NCBI GenBank assembly: GCA_900315935.1 | Contig: ONBB01000008.1 | Location: forward strand, 39,443 to 103,442 | Length of the DNA stretch: 64,000 nt | Source: an uncultured Bacteroidales bacterium | Lineage (GTDB): Bacteria; Bacteroidota; Bacteroidia; Bacteroidales; P3 | Direction: 5' to 3' | Part shown: positions 15,901-23,758 of the stretch, piece after piece | Position numbering within the stretch: the first letter of the stretch is position 1 | Layout: every line of letters begins with the position of its first letter | Position numbers and translations under genes: made by a program | Notes under the pieces: model-generated | Seen by the model: only the letters and a program-made list of their open reading frames with translations | Told to the model about the DNA's origin: nothing | Databases searched by the model: none

Positions 15901-18309
15901 CAGCGTGGCGGGCAGTATTATCCTCTCAAGGCTGATGTTGTCGACCGCAGCCGCGCCGCTTCCCTGACTGTGGTCATTGCGCCACATGAAGACCAACTTG
16001 TATAAGCCTGCGTTGGCAAGGTCGAAACTGTAGCTGGTGTCCGACCAGCCGCTCCGTCGGTTCAGGTAATTGCCCGTGATGTCCGTCCAGCCGGCGGGTA
16101 CTCCCGTTCGCGCCAATCCATCTGTGGAAAAGAACGAGGCCTCGGGTGTGGAACTGGCAGGGCAGATGAATACTCGCATAAAGTCAAAGGTGCTCTCGCC
16201 ATTGCACTTCCATGCGAAGTCGAGGTTGTAATGGCCAGCGGCCAGGTTGAAGGTGCGGGTGGCAAAGCTGATGCAGGACCGATTGTTGGTGTACGCGTTG
16301 GAGGTGCCGCCGTCGTTGGAGATGAACATCTCGACCGAGCCGCCGGTAGAGCCTATGTACCACTTGTTGGGCTCGTTGTTCACAAACTCCCAACCACGGT
16401 CCTCCGTACCCTCGAAACCTGTGTAGTAGGGCACCGTGGCAGTGTCGTACACTATCGGTATCGGCGGACGGTAGAAGATGCCGCGTATCATGAAGGTATA
16501 GGGTCTGCTGGCATCGAGGCGGGGGATGAAAGAAGGGTACATAAGCAGGCCGTCGCTATTGCCCGTGCTAGGACATACGGCTGCTGGAAATGCATTGGGG
16601 TCGGCCGAGTACTCGAAGGTGAGCCAGAGGTCCTGTGTACCGTTGAGCGTCAGCGGAGTAGCGAGGGTGATGGTCTGCCAACTATCCACCTGGGAGGTTG
16701 CGAAAGAATCCGTGGCCGTGGCAGCCGGCGTCGAGGTGGTGGGATCGGAGGTGTATGCATTGAATGTATGGGCGCCTGCTTCCGCAACGTACAGCTGTAC
16801 AGCCTGCAGTTCGGTGCCGTTATACAGAAGCGAGGCCGGGAGGCGGATGCCCCAATAGCTACCAGAGCTGCTCGTGCGATATGCGGATGCCTGGCTTTGG
16901 TTGCCGCAATAGGAGAGAGTATCGCCATCGAGGCGCTCGAACTGCGCGGTGAAGTTGTAGTCGCCACCGTTGGGGGTGAATATGCGGGGACCTACATTGC
17001 AACCATTCTCCCACTGGGCAAAGCGGTAGCATTCCGTGGCCGCAGGGAGCAGGGTTACTGTGTCGCCAAAGTTGTAGGTACCGGCACCGCTTACCGAGCA
17101 GCCGCCACAGCCAGTGGTCGACACCGAGACGGTGCCGCCGACACCGAAGGTGCCACTGTGCGGTTCAACACCAATCAGGGCAGCATTGTCCATATTGTAG
17201 GTGCCCGAGGCATTGCCGCCGATGCCACCCACACCGGGGTTGAGCGAGCCGATGGCAAAGTTGCCGTCATGGCTGCCACCCCAACCCCAGTTGAAGTGGA
17301 ACTGGTTACTATTGTTGTAGCCGTCGCAAATGAAGGCATGGCCGCCGTCCGTGTTGCGACCCGAGTAAAGAACCGGGCGACTCGCGTCAAGCTCGGCACG
17401 CAGAAGGGCACGCCACTGGTCCGACGTGTAGTTCTCCAACCTAATCGAGGTCATGGAGGACTTGTACTTGAAGTATTTCATCAAGGCCGTCTGGGCGGAT
17501 GTGCTGAAACGGCCAGGGTAGTTGAGCGTGGTGGCACCGCTGCTGTTGCTGCCATAGTTCATTTGCACCGCTACTCCGATGTGGTACATCAGCGTGGCCA
17601 CAGCGGTTTTCTGGATATTGGAGGAGGAGGCAGTGAGCGAGTTGGGCATGTTGGACCAATCGTAGGTTGTCGCGCCAAAGTTGGCACTCAACGTCCCCGC
17701 ACTGGAATGGTTGTAGCTGTGCGAGCCGTGGCCTGTCGCGGGGTGGTTCCAGAACTTCATGAGCTGTGCCGTGGCGGTGGCCACGCAGCCCGTGGGGGCG
17801 CGGTTGACGCCGACAGTGGGGCACTGCAAGTTGTAAGGGTTGCCCTGGTTCCAGGTGGTAGTAATCAACGGGGTGACTGCATAGTCTATCCGCGGAAGGT
17901 CGGTGGGATTCTCCATAATCTCCCAGCCGGGGGCTGGCTCATTGTCGGAACCGAGAACCTCCTTGAGCGTGCGTATCTCACGCTCATAATCCTCGTACCA
18001 CGCCGCCACATTCTCCGGCATGTCCTTGGTTACAAAACGGCTGGTCGTCGAGTAGCCGAGGATGGGGATGGCCACATCGTCGGCCGAGACCAGAATAAAG
18101 CCCGTCTCACCGAGGGTGAAGACATAGAACTCCGTGTAGGGAGTCTGCGACGTGATGTCGGTGAGGGCGAACGGTTTTCCCTCATTGGCGTTTACGCGGT
18201 TGAGGAAAGCCGAGGCTACTTGGCGGGCCTTGTTGGCGTCCACTGGTTTGGCGTGGAGGCTGCCGCAGAGTAGCAGCGCGCAGAAAATCAGTAAGGGCGT
18301 CTTTTTCAT
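12901..18309 (-). CDS. Large secreted C10 family peptidase with InlB-type repeats and T9SS tail
   Basis: 1802 residues, exported and probably surface-bound. Order: signal peptide (1-20); Spi/pro-domain (about 20-135); streptopain-like cysteine protease with Cys175 (TGCVATATAQ) and His324 (DGGHAF) plus NWGWG; an InlB-like repeat; two similar beta-sandwich modules of about 160 residues (each starting TGFE and ending in VDN(I/V) plus a few residues); nine InlB B-type repeats of about 70 residues (DNA 13430-15370); a fibronectin III module; and a type A T9SS sorting domain ending GTYFVRVTTEHAETVRKLIVQ. Five of the repeats are nearly identical 207-nt units. Likely a host- or food-protein protease with an adhesive stalk. 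A related protease gene lies just upstream on the same strand. Confidence 0.9.
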   Translation of the reverse strand: MKKTPLLIFCALLLCGSLHAKPVDANKARQVASAFLNRVNANEGKPFALTDITSQTPYTEFYVFTLGETGFILVSADDVAIPILGYSTTSRFVTKDMPENVAAWYEDYEREIRTLKEVLGSDNEPAPGWEIMENPTDLPRIDYAVTPLITTTWNQGNPYNLQCPTVGVNRAPTGCVATATAQLMKFWNHPATGHGSHSYNHSSAGTLSANFGATTYDWSNMPNSLTASSSNIQKTAVATLMYHIGVAVQMNYGSNSSGATTLNYPGRFSTSAQTALMKYFKYKSSMTSIRLENYTSDQWRALLRAELDASRPVLYSGRNTDGGHAFICDGYNNSNQFHFNWGWGGSHDGNFAIGSLNPGVGGIGGNASGTYNMDNAALIGVEPHSGTFGVGGTVSVSTTGCGGCSVSGAGTYNFGDTVTLLPAATECYRFAQWENGCNVGPRIFTPNGGDYNFTAQFERLDGDTLSYCGNQSQASAYRTSSSGSYWGIRLPASLLYNGTELQAVQLYVAEAGAHTFNAYTSDPTTSTPAATATDSFATSQVDSWQTITLATPLTLNGTQDLWLTFEYSADPNAFPAAVCPSTGNSDGLLMYPSFIPRLDASRPYTFMIRGIFYRPPIPIVYDTATVPYYTGFEGTEDRGWEFVNNEPNKWYIGSTGGSVEMFISNDGGTSNAYTNNRSCISFATRTFNLAAGHYNLDFAWKCNGESTFDFMRVFICPASSTPEASFFSTDGLARTGVPAGWTDITGNYLNRRSGWSDTSYSFDLANAGLYKLVFMWRNDHSQGSGAAAVDNISLERIILPATLPYSTGFETADDCDWEYSNAAVNQWHIGTAVSQSGTRALYISNDGGSSNVYTNSAATSQSMAYRSVTLAAGEYDLGFNWRCDGESNFDFLRIFLCPASENLANVSFSGSESAMTTTPTGWLDLSNGKLNQQTSWQSASYTFQVAAAGDYKLVFLWYNDNSVGSNPPAAIDNVQLAVHSNTYTVTLATASASMGSVSPDGASTIAESASFTATATAATGHHFTAWKEGNTQVSTTSVYTFNVTRDITLTAHFAPNSYTLTVNSANAEMGSVNGGGSYDYNATATLTATAATGYHFVQWNDGNTQNPRTVTVTDNATYTATFAINSYTVTASSTDATMGSVSGGGNYDHGATATLTATAATGHHFVQWNDGNTQNPRTVTVTGNATYTATFAINSYTVTASSADATMGSVSGGGSYDHGATATLTATAATGYHFVQWNDGNTQNPRTVTVTGNATYTATFAINSYTVTASSADATMGGVSGGGSYDHGATATLTATASTGHHFVQWQDGNTDNPRTVTVTGNATYTATFAPNSYTLTVNANDNTMGSVSGGGSYDYNATATLTATAATGHHFVQWQDGNTDNPRTVTVTANATYTATFEANAPTVTYYNVSVNSLDNAMGTVSSTHSGSVEENTQVTVTATPATGHHFVQWQYGAGQTSTANPYTFTLTGDITLNALFAADTYTITATSSSNTMGSVSGGGEYTYGATATLYATPNSGYHFVQWQDGNTDNPRTVTVTANATYTATFEANAPGVTYYNVTVIADGSDMGTVSSTHSGSVAEGTQITVTASPAAGYLFAYWMDETGSQLSAANPYTFTLIRDITVVAAFHPMPTPQCDVPTNVTVSDITPTSATIDWTPGGNEQMWEIDCNGTRYSSSAHPFLLNELREQTTYTVKVRARCDSDTYSDWSEPITFATPEQVGIDEVANGTIALHPNPATTEATLTGLVSGAKVEVLDLQGRLQATTHAVHATLIIDVSLLPRGTYFVRVTTEHAETVRKLIVQ
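13430..15370. repeat. Nine tandem InlB-type repeats, several 207 nt and nearly identical
   Basis: Coding repeats in the C10 peptidase; core pattern MGSVSGGGxYDxxATATLTA, then GxHFVQWxDGNT and NPRTVTV. The central copies differ at only a few codons, so copy number could change by recombination or be mis-assembled. Confidence 0.9.
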
Positions 18310-18358
18310 GTTTTTTGTGTTTTTGGGATTTGTAATTTGTTTATTAAAAAACGTGTAT

Positions 18359-20884
18359 TTATTTCACAATCAATTTCTTTAGTATGGATTCCCCAGCCGA
18401 GGCAACGCGCACAAAGTAGGCTCCGCGCGGCCACTGGCTGATGTCAAGCGTCATTGTGGAGTGGGGTGCGAGAAATGCGGCTTGTACCCGGCCGCTCATA
18501 TCAATCACCTGCACCTGGCAGCCGGCCACGCCGTGGAATGTTACCGTGCTGCCGGCAGGGTTGGGCGTGATGTCTATAGTGGCGGATTCCGCCTGGTCGA
18601 TACCTACCTGCTCGGCAAAGTAGGCCGTATAGGTAACGTTGGCCATCACCGTTGCCTGACGCTCGGGGGTGGTCTTGCCGTCATGCCAACGCAGGAAGCG
18701 GTACCCCTCATTGGGCACAGCGGTCAGCGTGATGATGCTGCCGCGCGGATAGGTGCCGCCGCCCTCCACGGTGCCCATCGTCTCGTCGTTGCTCTCGGCG
18801 GTGATGGTGAAGGTGGGCAGCGGGGTTATCGTAACCTGCATCGTGTCGCTTGCCGAGCCGGTGGCGGTGGTGGCGGTGGCAACGACCTCGTAAGTACCGG
18901 GGGTGTCCCACTGCGCGGTAACGGTGATACCGCTGCCGGTGGCAGGCGTGGCGCCCTGGAGCGTCCATTCCACAGTGGCATCTTCGTTGGCCAAGGCCCG
19001 GAATGTGCCCGGCTCTCCCTCCTCGAGGGTGTTCGGTCCGCTCACTACCACCACCGTCGGTATCGGCAGGGGGGATGCCGGGGTGATGAAGATGCCGCGT
19101 ATCATGAACGAGAAAGAGATTGCCATCTCCTGCATGTTGCCTCCCCACAGGCAGCCCTCTGGACGGCCTCCGTAGTAGGTGATGGCGGCCGGATAGTCGG
19201 CATCGCTGTTCTCGAACATTATCCATACCGACTGCGTGCCGCTGATAGCCACCGTCGTGTCGAGGGTCAACGTGTGCCATGCCGCAGCATCGGACGCGGT
19301 GAAGGTGGCCGTGCTGCTGGCCCGGGGCACACAGCTGCTCACACTGGCGCCGGTATAGACCGTCACGGTGTAGGTGCCCTCCGTGGGGATGTAAATCTGC
19401 ACAGCCGTCAAATCGTGGCCGGCGGTGAGCAGCGAGGCGGGCAGGCGGATACCCCAGACGCAGGTCCCCTCGGTGCCCAGGCCATAGGAGGTGATCTGGC
19501 GTCCGTTGCCGCAGTAGGAAAGCGTGTCGCCGCTTATGGGCTCGAACATGGCCGTGAAGTTGTAGTCGCCACCGTTGCCGATGAATTCCTTGGGATTGAA
19601 GCGGTCGTGGTCGGTCCAGCCGGCAAAGCGGTAACCCGGCGAGGCCGTGGCCAGCAGGCTCACCGTGTCGCCAAAACCATAGCTGCCGGCACCGCTCACC
19701 GTGCCGCCGGTGCCGCTCACCGTGGCCGTTACCGTGCCGCCGGTGCCGAAGTTGCCATTGGGTCGTATGCCCACCAGGGCCACATTGTCCTGGTTGTAGG
19801 TGCCGTTGTTACCGCCTGTGCCGCCGGCGGAGGGGTTGAGCGAGCCGATGGTGTAGTAGCCGTCGCAGTAGCTACCCCAACCCCAGTTGATGTGGAACTG
19901 GTTGCTGCTATTGTAACCGTCGATGACAAAGGAGTGCCCTCCGTTGGGGTCGCGGCCCGAAAAAAGTATCGGGCGGCTGGAATCAAGCTCGGCCTTGAGC
20001 AGGAGCGCATACTCGGCGTCGCTGTAGTCGGCGCGGGCCAGGGTAACCATGTCGGGACGGTATTTGAAGTGCTTCATCAGCGCCGTCTGCGACGAGGGCG
20101 ATATATCACCGAAGAAGTTGTAGTTGTGAGCACCGCTGCCGCCAGTGAAGGAGAGGCCATAGTTCATCTCGACGCCCACGCCGATATGGTACATCAGCGT
20201 GGCCACAGCGTTGACCTGCGCCGTGGTGCTTCCCGAGCTGAGCACATTGGGCATCGAGCTCCAGGCGTAGGTTGTAGCCCCGAAGTCGGCACTCTGCGTG
20301 CCGTAACTGTTGTCCGTGTAGCTGTGGCTGCCGTAGCCCGTGACGGGGTGGTTCCAGTACTTCATAATCTGCGCCGTGGCGGTGGCCACGCAACCCGTAA
20401 CCGTGCGCTGGCCGTAGTCCTCGTCTTCGGGGCAGAGGCTGTTGTAGTAGGGGTTCTGGTTCCAGGTGGTAATCAGCAGGGGTGCCACATCCGACAGCAC
20501 CGGCAGCGGTGCCACGCCGCCACCCTTCGGCTGCCCGCCAGCACGCAGCTGGCGGATACCCTCCTCGTAGCCCTCGAGCCACGACCGAATGTGCTGCGGC
20601 ATGCCCTGCACCTCGAAACGGTTGGTCAGCGAATAGCCCAGTATCTGCTCGCCATGCTCCTCGCCCGACACCAGCACGAATCCACTCTCACCCAGCGTGA
20701 AGACATAAAACTCGGTGAAGGGTGTGCTGGACGTTATATCGTTCACCTCCAATTGATTGCCTGCACCGGCAGCCTTCAGGAAGGCGATGGCCCGCTGACG
20801 TGCCGTGGCACTGTCAATGGGACCTGCCAGGGCACTCACCGTGGCCAGCAATAGGAAATATAATGCTATAATACTCTTTTTCAT
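18359..20884 (-). CDS. Secreted C10 family peptidase with T9SS tail
   Basis: 841 residues. Signal peptide (1-20), Spi/pro-domain, streptopain-like catalytic domain with Cys165 (TGCVATATAQ) and His317 (NGGHSF), an InlB-like repeat, a beta-sandwich module ending in the GIFITP block, a PKD-like domain (about 595-690), a second InlB-like repeat (MGTVEGGGTYPRG) and a type A T9SS sorting domain (PNPAGS ... GAYFVRVASAGESILKKLIVK). Start chosen at MKKSIIALYF (20884); the first ATG of the frame lies in the promoter. It is a shorter paralogue of the neighbouring protease, arranged in tandem with a 49-nt gap. Confidence 0.9.
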   Translation of the reverse strand: MKKSIIALYFLLLATVSALAGPIDSATARQRAIAFLKAAGAGNQLEVNDITSSTPFTEFYVFTLGESGFVLVSGEEHGEQILGYSLTNRFEVQGMPQHIRSWLEGYEEGIRQLRAGGQPKGGGVAPLPVLSDVAPLLITTWNQNPYYNSLCPEDEDYGQRTVTGCVATATAQIMKYWNHPVTGYGSHSYTDNSYGTQSADFGATTYAWSSMPNVLSSGSTTAQVNAVATLMYHIGVGVEMNYGLSFTGGSGAHNYNFFGDISPSSQTALMKHFKYRPDMVTLARADYSDAEYALLLKAELDSSRPILFSGRDPNGGHSFVIDGYNSSNQFHINWGWGSYCDGYYTIGSLNPSAGGTGGNNGTYNQDNVALVGIRPNGNFGTGGTVTATVSGTGGTVSGAGSYGFGDTVSLLATASPGYRFAGWTDHDRFNPKEFIGNGGDYNFTAMFEPISGDTLSYCGNGRQITSYGLGTEGTCVWGIRLPASLLTAGHDLTAVQIYIPTEGTYTVTVYTGASVSSCVPRASSTATFTASDAAAWHTLTLDTTVAISGTQSVWIMFENSDADYPAAITYYGGRPEGCLWGGNMQEMAISFSFMIRGIFITPASPLPIPTVVVVSGPNTLEEGEPGTFRALANEDATVEWTLQGATPATGSGITVTAQWDTPGTYEVVATATTATGSASDTMQVTITPLPTFTITAESNDETMGTVEGGGTYPRGSIITLTAVPNEGYRFLRWHDGKTTPERQATVMANVTYTAYFAEQVGIDQAESATIDITPNPAGSTVTFHGVAGCQVQVIDMSGRVQAAFLAPHSTMTLDISQWPRGAYFVRVASAGESILKKLIVK

Positions 20885-20904
20885 GCTGTTATACATTGTT
20901 CTAA

Positions 20905-20928
20905 CTAGTATTTCTAGGTGCAAATATA
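20905..20928 (-). promoter_or_regulatory. Promoter of the second C10 peptidase
   Basis: -7 box TATATTTG on the minus strand (20921-20928), then CTAGAAATACTAG, a near-palindrome, in the leader. No clear -33 TTTG. Confidence 0.55.
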
Positions 20929-20999
20929 CAACTTTTTTATAAATAGAACATAATTTTTATAATTATTCACACTGCATTTTCCCACCTCCACTCCCCTTC

Positions 21000-21150
21000 C
21001 CTATCGCTATGTTCCAACGGCCTTCGAGATGCCTAACAGAGTAAAAAGGGGAGCAAAACCTATAGCATATCAAATACTGGCAATCAACCACTTGCACACG
21101 GCCCATTTAGGGCGTGCGACGCACTTTTTTTCAAAAAAAACGAAGGGTGT
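21000..21150 (+). repeat. Dispersed intergenic element, copy F
   Basis: Contains GGGGAGCAAAACCTATAGC (21047-21066 region), shared with copies at 25.8 and 36.4 kb, followed by a G/C hairpin and a T/A-run before comF. Confidence 0.55.
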
Positions 21151-21154
21151 TTTG

Positions 21155-21838
21155 CTACTGCATAGCCACGCTCAAGGCAGCCACACTGATACGCACTCCG
21201 GGCACTGCGGCGAGGGTGGTGCCGCAGCTGCCCAAGGTGGCGCCGGTGGTCAGCACATCGTCCACCAACAGTATGTGGCGCCCCGTCAGCTCGTCGGGAC
21301 GGCGCACCCGGAAAGCACCGCTCACGTTGCGCTCGCGGTCCGAGGCGCGTCGCTGGCTCTGTTTCTTGGTGCGGCGGTGGCGGACCAATGCGGTGGTATT
21401 CACCTCGCGGCCAAAGGTTTGCGATATGCCGCGGCACAGCAGCTCGCTCTGGTTGTAGCCACGCGCCAGGCGCCGGGTCCAATGCAGCGGCACGGGCACC
21501 AGCAGCTCCACATCGTCGAACCGGCCGCTGCCTAGCAGGGCCAGCCCCAGTTGCCGCCCCATCTCCTCGCACAGCTCGCAACCGCCGCGGAACTTCATGT
21601 TGTGCACCAACCGCTGCACCTTGTTGCCCTGCTCGAAATGCAGCATCGCCGTGGCGTGCACCAGCGGTATGCGGGTCGCCAGTCGCCGCTCCACGGGGTT
21701 GTCCTTCCGTGGCGTGTATAGCGTGTGATTCAGGTCGTTAAGGCAATTGAGGCAGACCTGCCGCTCGCCCTGCACAAGCACCTCGCCGCAACAGGCGCAA
21801 AGCGAGGGGAACACCGCCTGCAACACACTTTGTATCAT
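21155..21838 (-). CDS. ComF family phosphoribosyltransferase-like protein
   Basis: 227 residues. The N-terminus has a Cys4 zinc site (CACC ... CLNC). The C-terminal half is a type I phosphoribosyltransferase fold with the PRPP loop HILLVDDVLTTGAT. ComF homologues are needed for DNA uptake in competent bacteria, though many have only an inferred role. Lies one base after queA on the same strand, probably in the OmpA/TPR-pssA-queA-comF transcript. Confidence 0.88.
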   Translation of the reverse strand: MIQSVLQAVFPSLCACCGEVLVQGERQVCLNCLNDLNHTLYTPRKDNPVERRLATRIPLVHATAMLHFEQGNKVQRLVHNMKFRGGCELCEEMGRQLGLALLGSGRFDDVELLVPVPLHWTRRLARGYNQSELLCRGISQTFGREVNTTALVRHRRTKKQSQRRASDRERNVSGAFRVRRPDELTGRHILLVDDVLTTGATLGSCGTTLAAVPGVRISVAALSVAMQ

Positions 21839-21839
21839 A

Positions 21840-23054
21840 TTATTGCAGGAAGAAGCAGCTGTCGCCGTAGCTCAGGAAGCGGTAGCCATTGCCGAGGGCA
21901 TGGCTGTACACCTCGCGCCAACGGTCGCCTATCAGCGCCGACACCAGCAACAGCAGCGTGCTCTTAGGCTGGTGGAAGTTGGTTATCAGTCCATTGACCA
22001 CACGGTAGCGATAGCCGGGGGCTATCATCAGCTGCGTGGCGCCATCCAGCTGGTCAGCCTCCCTCTGCTCCAGCCAGCAGAGGATATTTTCATACGCCAT
22101 CTGGTATCCTATCCCCTCTGCATCAAGCGTATATGGATCCCACTGGCGGATATGCATGTGGGTGAGCGTGGGGTCGTGCTGCAGTTGCACACCGAACCAG
22201 TAGAGGCTCTCCAAGGTGCGCACCGTGGTGGTGCCGACGGCAATGAGGGGTTTCCCCTGGTGGGCGATGAGGTGGCGCAGGTTGTCGGCCGTAACGCGCA
22301 CCGGCTCCACATGCATCTCGTGCTCGCCTATGGTGTCGGTGCTCACCGGTTTGAAGGTGCCAGCCCCGACATGGAGGGTGATATATTCTGTGCCTATCCC
22401 CCTGTCTTTCAACGCATCGAGTACTTCGGGCGTGAAGTGCAGCCCGGCCGTCGGGGCGGCCACCGAGCCGTCGTGGTGGGCATAGACCGTCTGGTAGCGC
22501 TCGCTGTCGGAGGCTTCGGCCTGGCGGTTCATGTAGGGCGGCAGGGGTATGACACCGGCAGCCTCTATCACTTCGGCGAAACTCATACCGCCCGTCCAGC
22601 TGAAATCGACCACCCACGCGTTGCCTATGGCCTCACCCCTTTCAGCGGTTAGCTCAAATTCCCCACCTTCCACTTTCCACCTTCCACTTAATGGGCTGCC
22701 CTTCCACTTCTTGTTATTTCCGATGAAGCAGGTCCAGGTGCAGCGCTGGCGCTGTTCGAAGGCTTCGCTGATGGCCATGCCGTGGGGCTCCAGGCAGAAG
22801 ACCTCGATGGTGGCGCCGGTCTCCTTCTGGAAGAAGAGGCGGGCATGGATGACGCGTGTATCGTTGAATACCAGCAATGTATCGTCGGGCAGCAGGGAGG
22901 GCAGCTCACAAAAGCGATGGTCCTCCATACGGTCGCCGCGCAGGGTGAGCAGCTGCGACTGGTCGCGCCGCTCCAGCGGGTAGCGCGCTATGCGCTCCTC
23001 GGGCAGGGGGTAGTCGTAGTCCTCGATGCGGATACGCTGCAGGCTACTGAGCAT
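21840..23054 (-). CDS. queA: S-adenosylmethionine:tRNA ribosyltransferase-isomerase
   Basis: Adds the ribosyl part of SAM to preQ1 in tRNA (queuosine synthesis). 404 residues, longer than the usual 340-350. Hallmarks: YPLPEERIARYPLERRDQS, LLVFNDTRVIHARL, SVAAPTAGLHFT, LHVGAGTFKPV and TNFHQPKSTLL. Extra sequence near residues 137-165 (SGRWKVEGGEFELTAERG) is encoded partly by a CCTTCCA/CTTTCCA repeat. The start ATG at 23054 lies inside the end of pssA (11-nt overlap); upstream codons of the open frame are ignored. Confidence 0.95.
   Translation of the reverse strand: MLSSLQRIRIEDYDYPLPEERIARYPLERRDQSQLLTLRGDRMEDHRFCELPSLLPDDTLLVFNDTRVIHARLFFQKETGATIEVFCLEPHGMAISEAFEQRQRCTWTCFIGNNKKWKGSPLSGRWKVEGGEFELTAERGEAIGNAWVVDFSWTGGMSFAEVIEAAGVIPLPPYMNRQAEASDSERYQTVYAHHDGSVAAPTAGLHFTPEVLDALKDRGIGTEYITLHVGAGTFKPVSTDTIGEHEMHVEPVRVTADNLRHLIAHQGKPLIAVGTTTVRTLESLYWFGVQLQHDPTLTHMHIRQWDPYTLDAEGIGYQMAYENILCWLEQREADQLDGATQLMIAPGYRYRVVNGLITNFHQPKSTLLLLVSALIGDRWREVYSHALGNGYRFLSYGDSCFFLQ
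22661..22690. repeat. In-frame heptamer repeat inside queA
   Basis: CCTTCCA, CTTTCCA, CCTTCCA, CTT on the plus strand; encodes GRWKVEGGE on the minus strand. Confidence 0.6.
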
Positions 23055-23754
23055 GACGACGTTGCGTAATAAGGGAGAGAACGATATACCAAAGGATGAT
23101 AAGCGAGATGGCGTACCACTGGCGGCTGACAACCACCAGCGCCACGCAGCCGATAAGGAAGAGGTACGGCACGGTGTTGTGCCTCCACCCCATCTCCTTG
23201 AAGTTGAATTTCAGCGAGAACATGGGCACCTCGGAGACCATCAGGATGTTGACAGCCAGCGCCACTACAGCCATGGCGACACCCAAATAGAGGTTGGTGG
23301 CAGCGATGCCGGACAGGGCCAACCCCACCCACACAAGGGCGTTGGCAGGCACCGGCAGGCCAAGGAAGGAGTGCGACTGGCGGGTGTCGATGTTGAACTT
23401 GGCCAGGCGGTAGGCGGCGAAGAGGGGCATGAGCAGGAACGGCAGCATGCAGAGTATCACCACCCAGAGGGGATAGGCTTCCTTGAGCGGCACCTCGACA
23501 AGGCGGAACATGAGGAATGCCGGTGCCACGCCGGAGGTAACCACATCGGCCAGCGAGTCGAGCTGCTTGCCCAGCTCGGAAGGAACCTTGAGCAGGCGGG
23601 CCGCCAAGCCGTCGAAGAAGTCGAGGAATATGCCAGCGCATATCCAGATGGCGGCCATGCGCACGTCGTCCAACGCCAGGGAGGCGAAGAGCGACTCGAC
23701 CCCGCAGAAGAGGTTGCCGAGGGTAATCAGGTTGGGTATTTGGCGGCGGATCAT
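23044..23754 (-). CDS. pssA: CDP-diacylglycerol--serine O-phosphatidyltransferase
   Basis: Makes phosphatidylserine, precursor of phosphatidylethanolamine, in the inner membrane; 236 residues with about 8 membrane helices. The CDP-alcohol phosphotransferase signature D-G-x2-A-R-x8-G-x3-D-x3-D is complete (DGLAARLLKVPSELGKQLDSLAD). Starts 4 nt after the OmpA/TPR gene and overlaps queA. Confidence 0.95.
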   Translation of the reverse strand: MIRRQIPNLITLGNLFCGVESLFASLALDDVRMAAIWICAGIFLDFFDGLAARLLKVPSELGKQLDSLADVVTSGVAPAFLMFRLVEVPLKEAYPLWVVILCMLPFLLMPLFAAYRLAKFNIDTRQSHSFLGLPVPANALVWVGLALSGIAATNLYLGVAMAVVALAVNILMVSEVPMFSLKFNFKEMGWRHNTVPYLFLIGCVALVVVSRQWYAISLIILWYIVLSLITQRRHAQ

Positions 23755-23758
23755 GGCA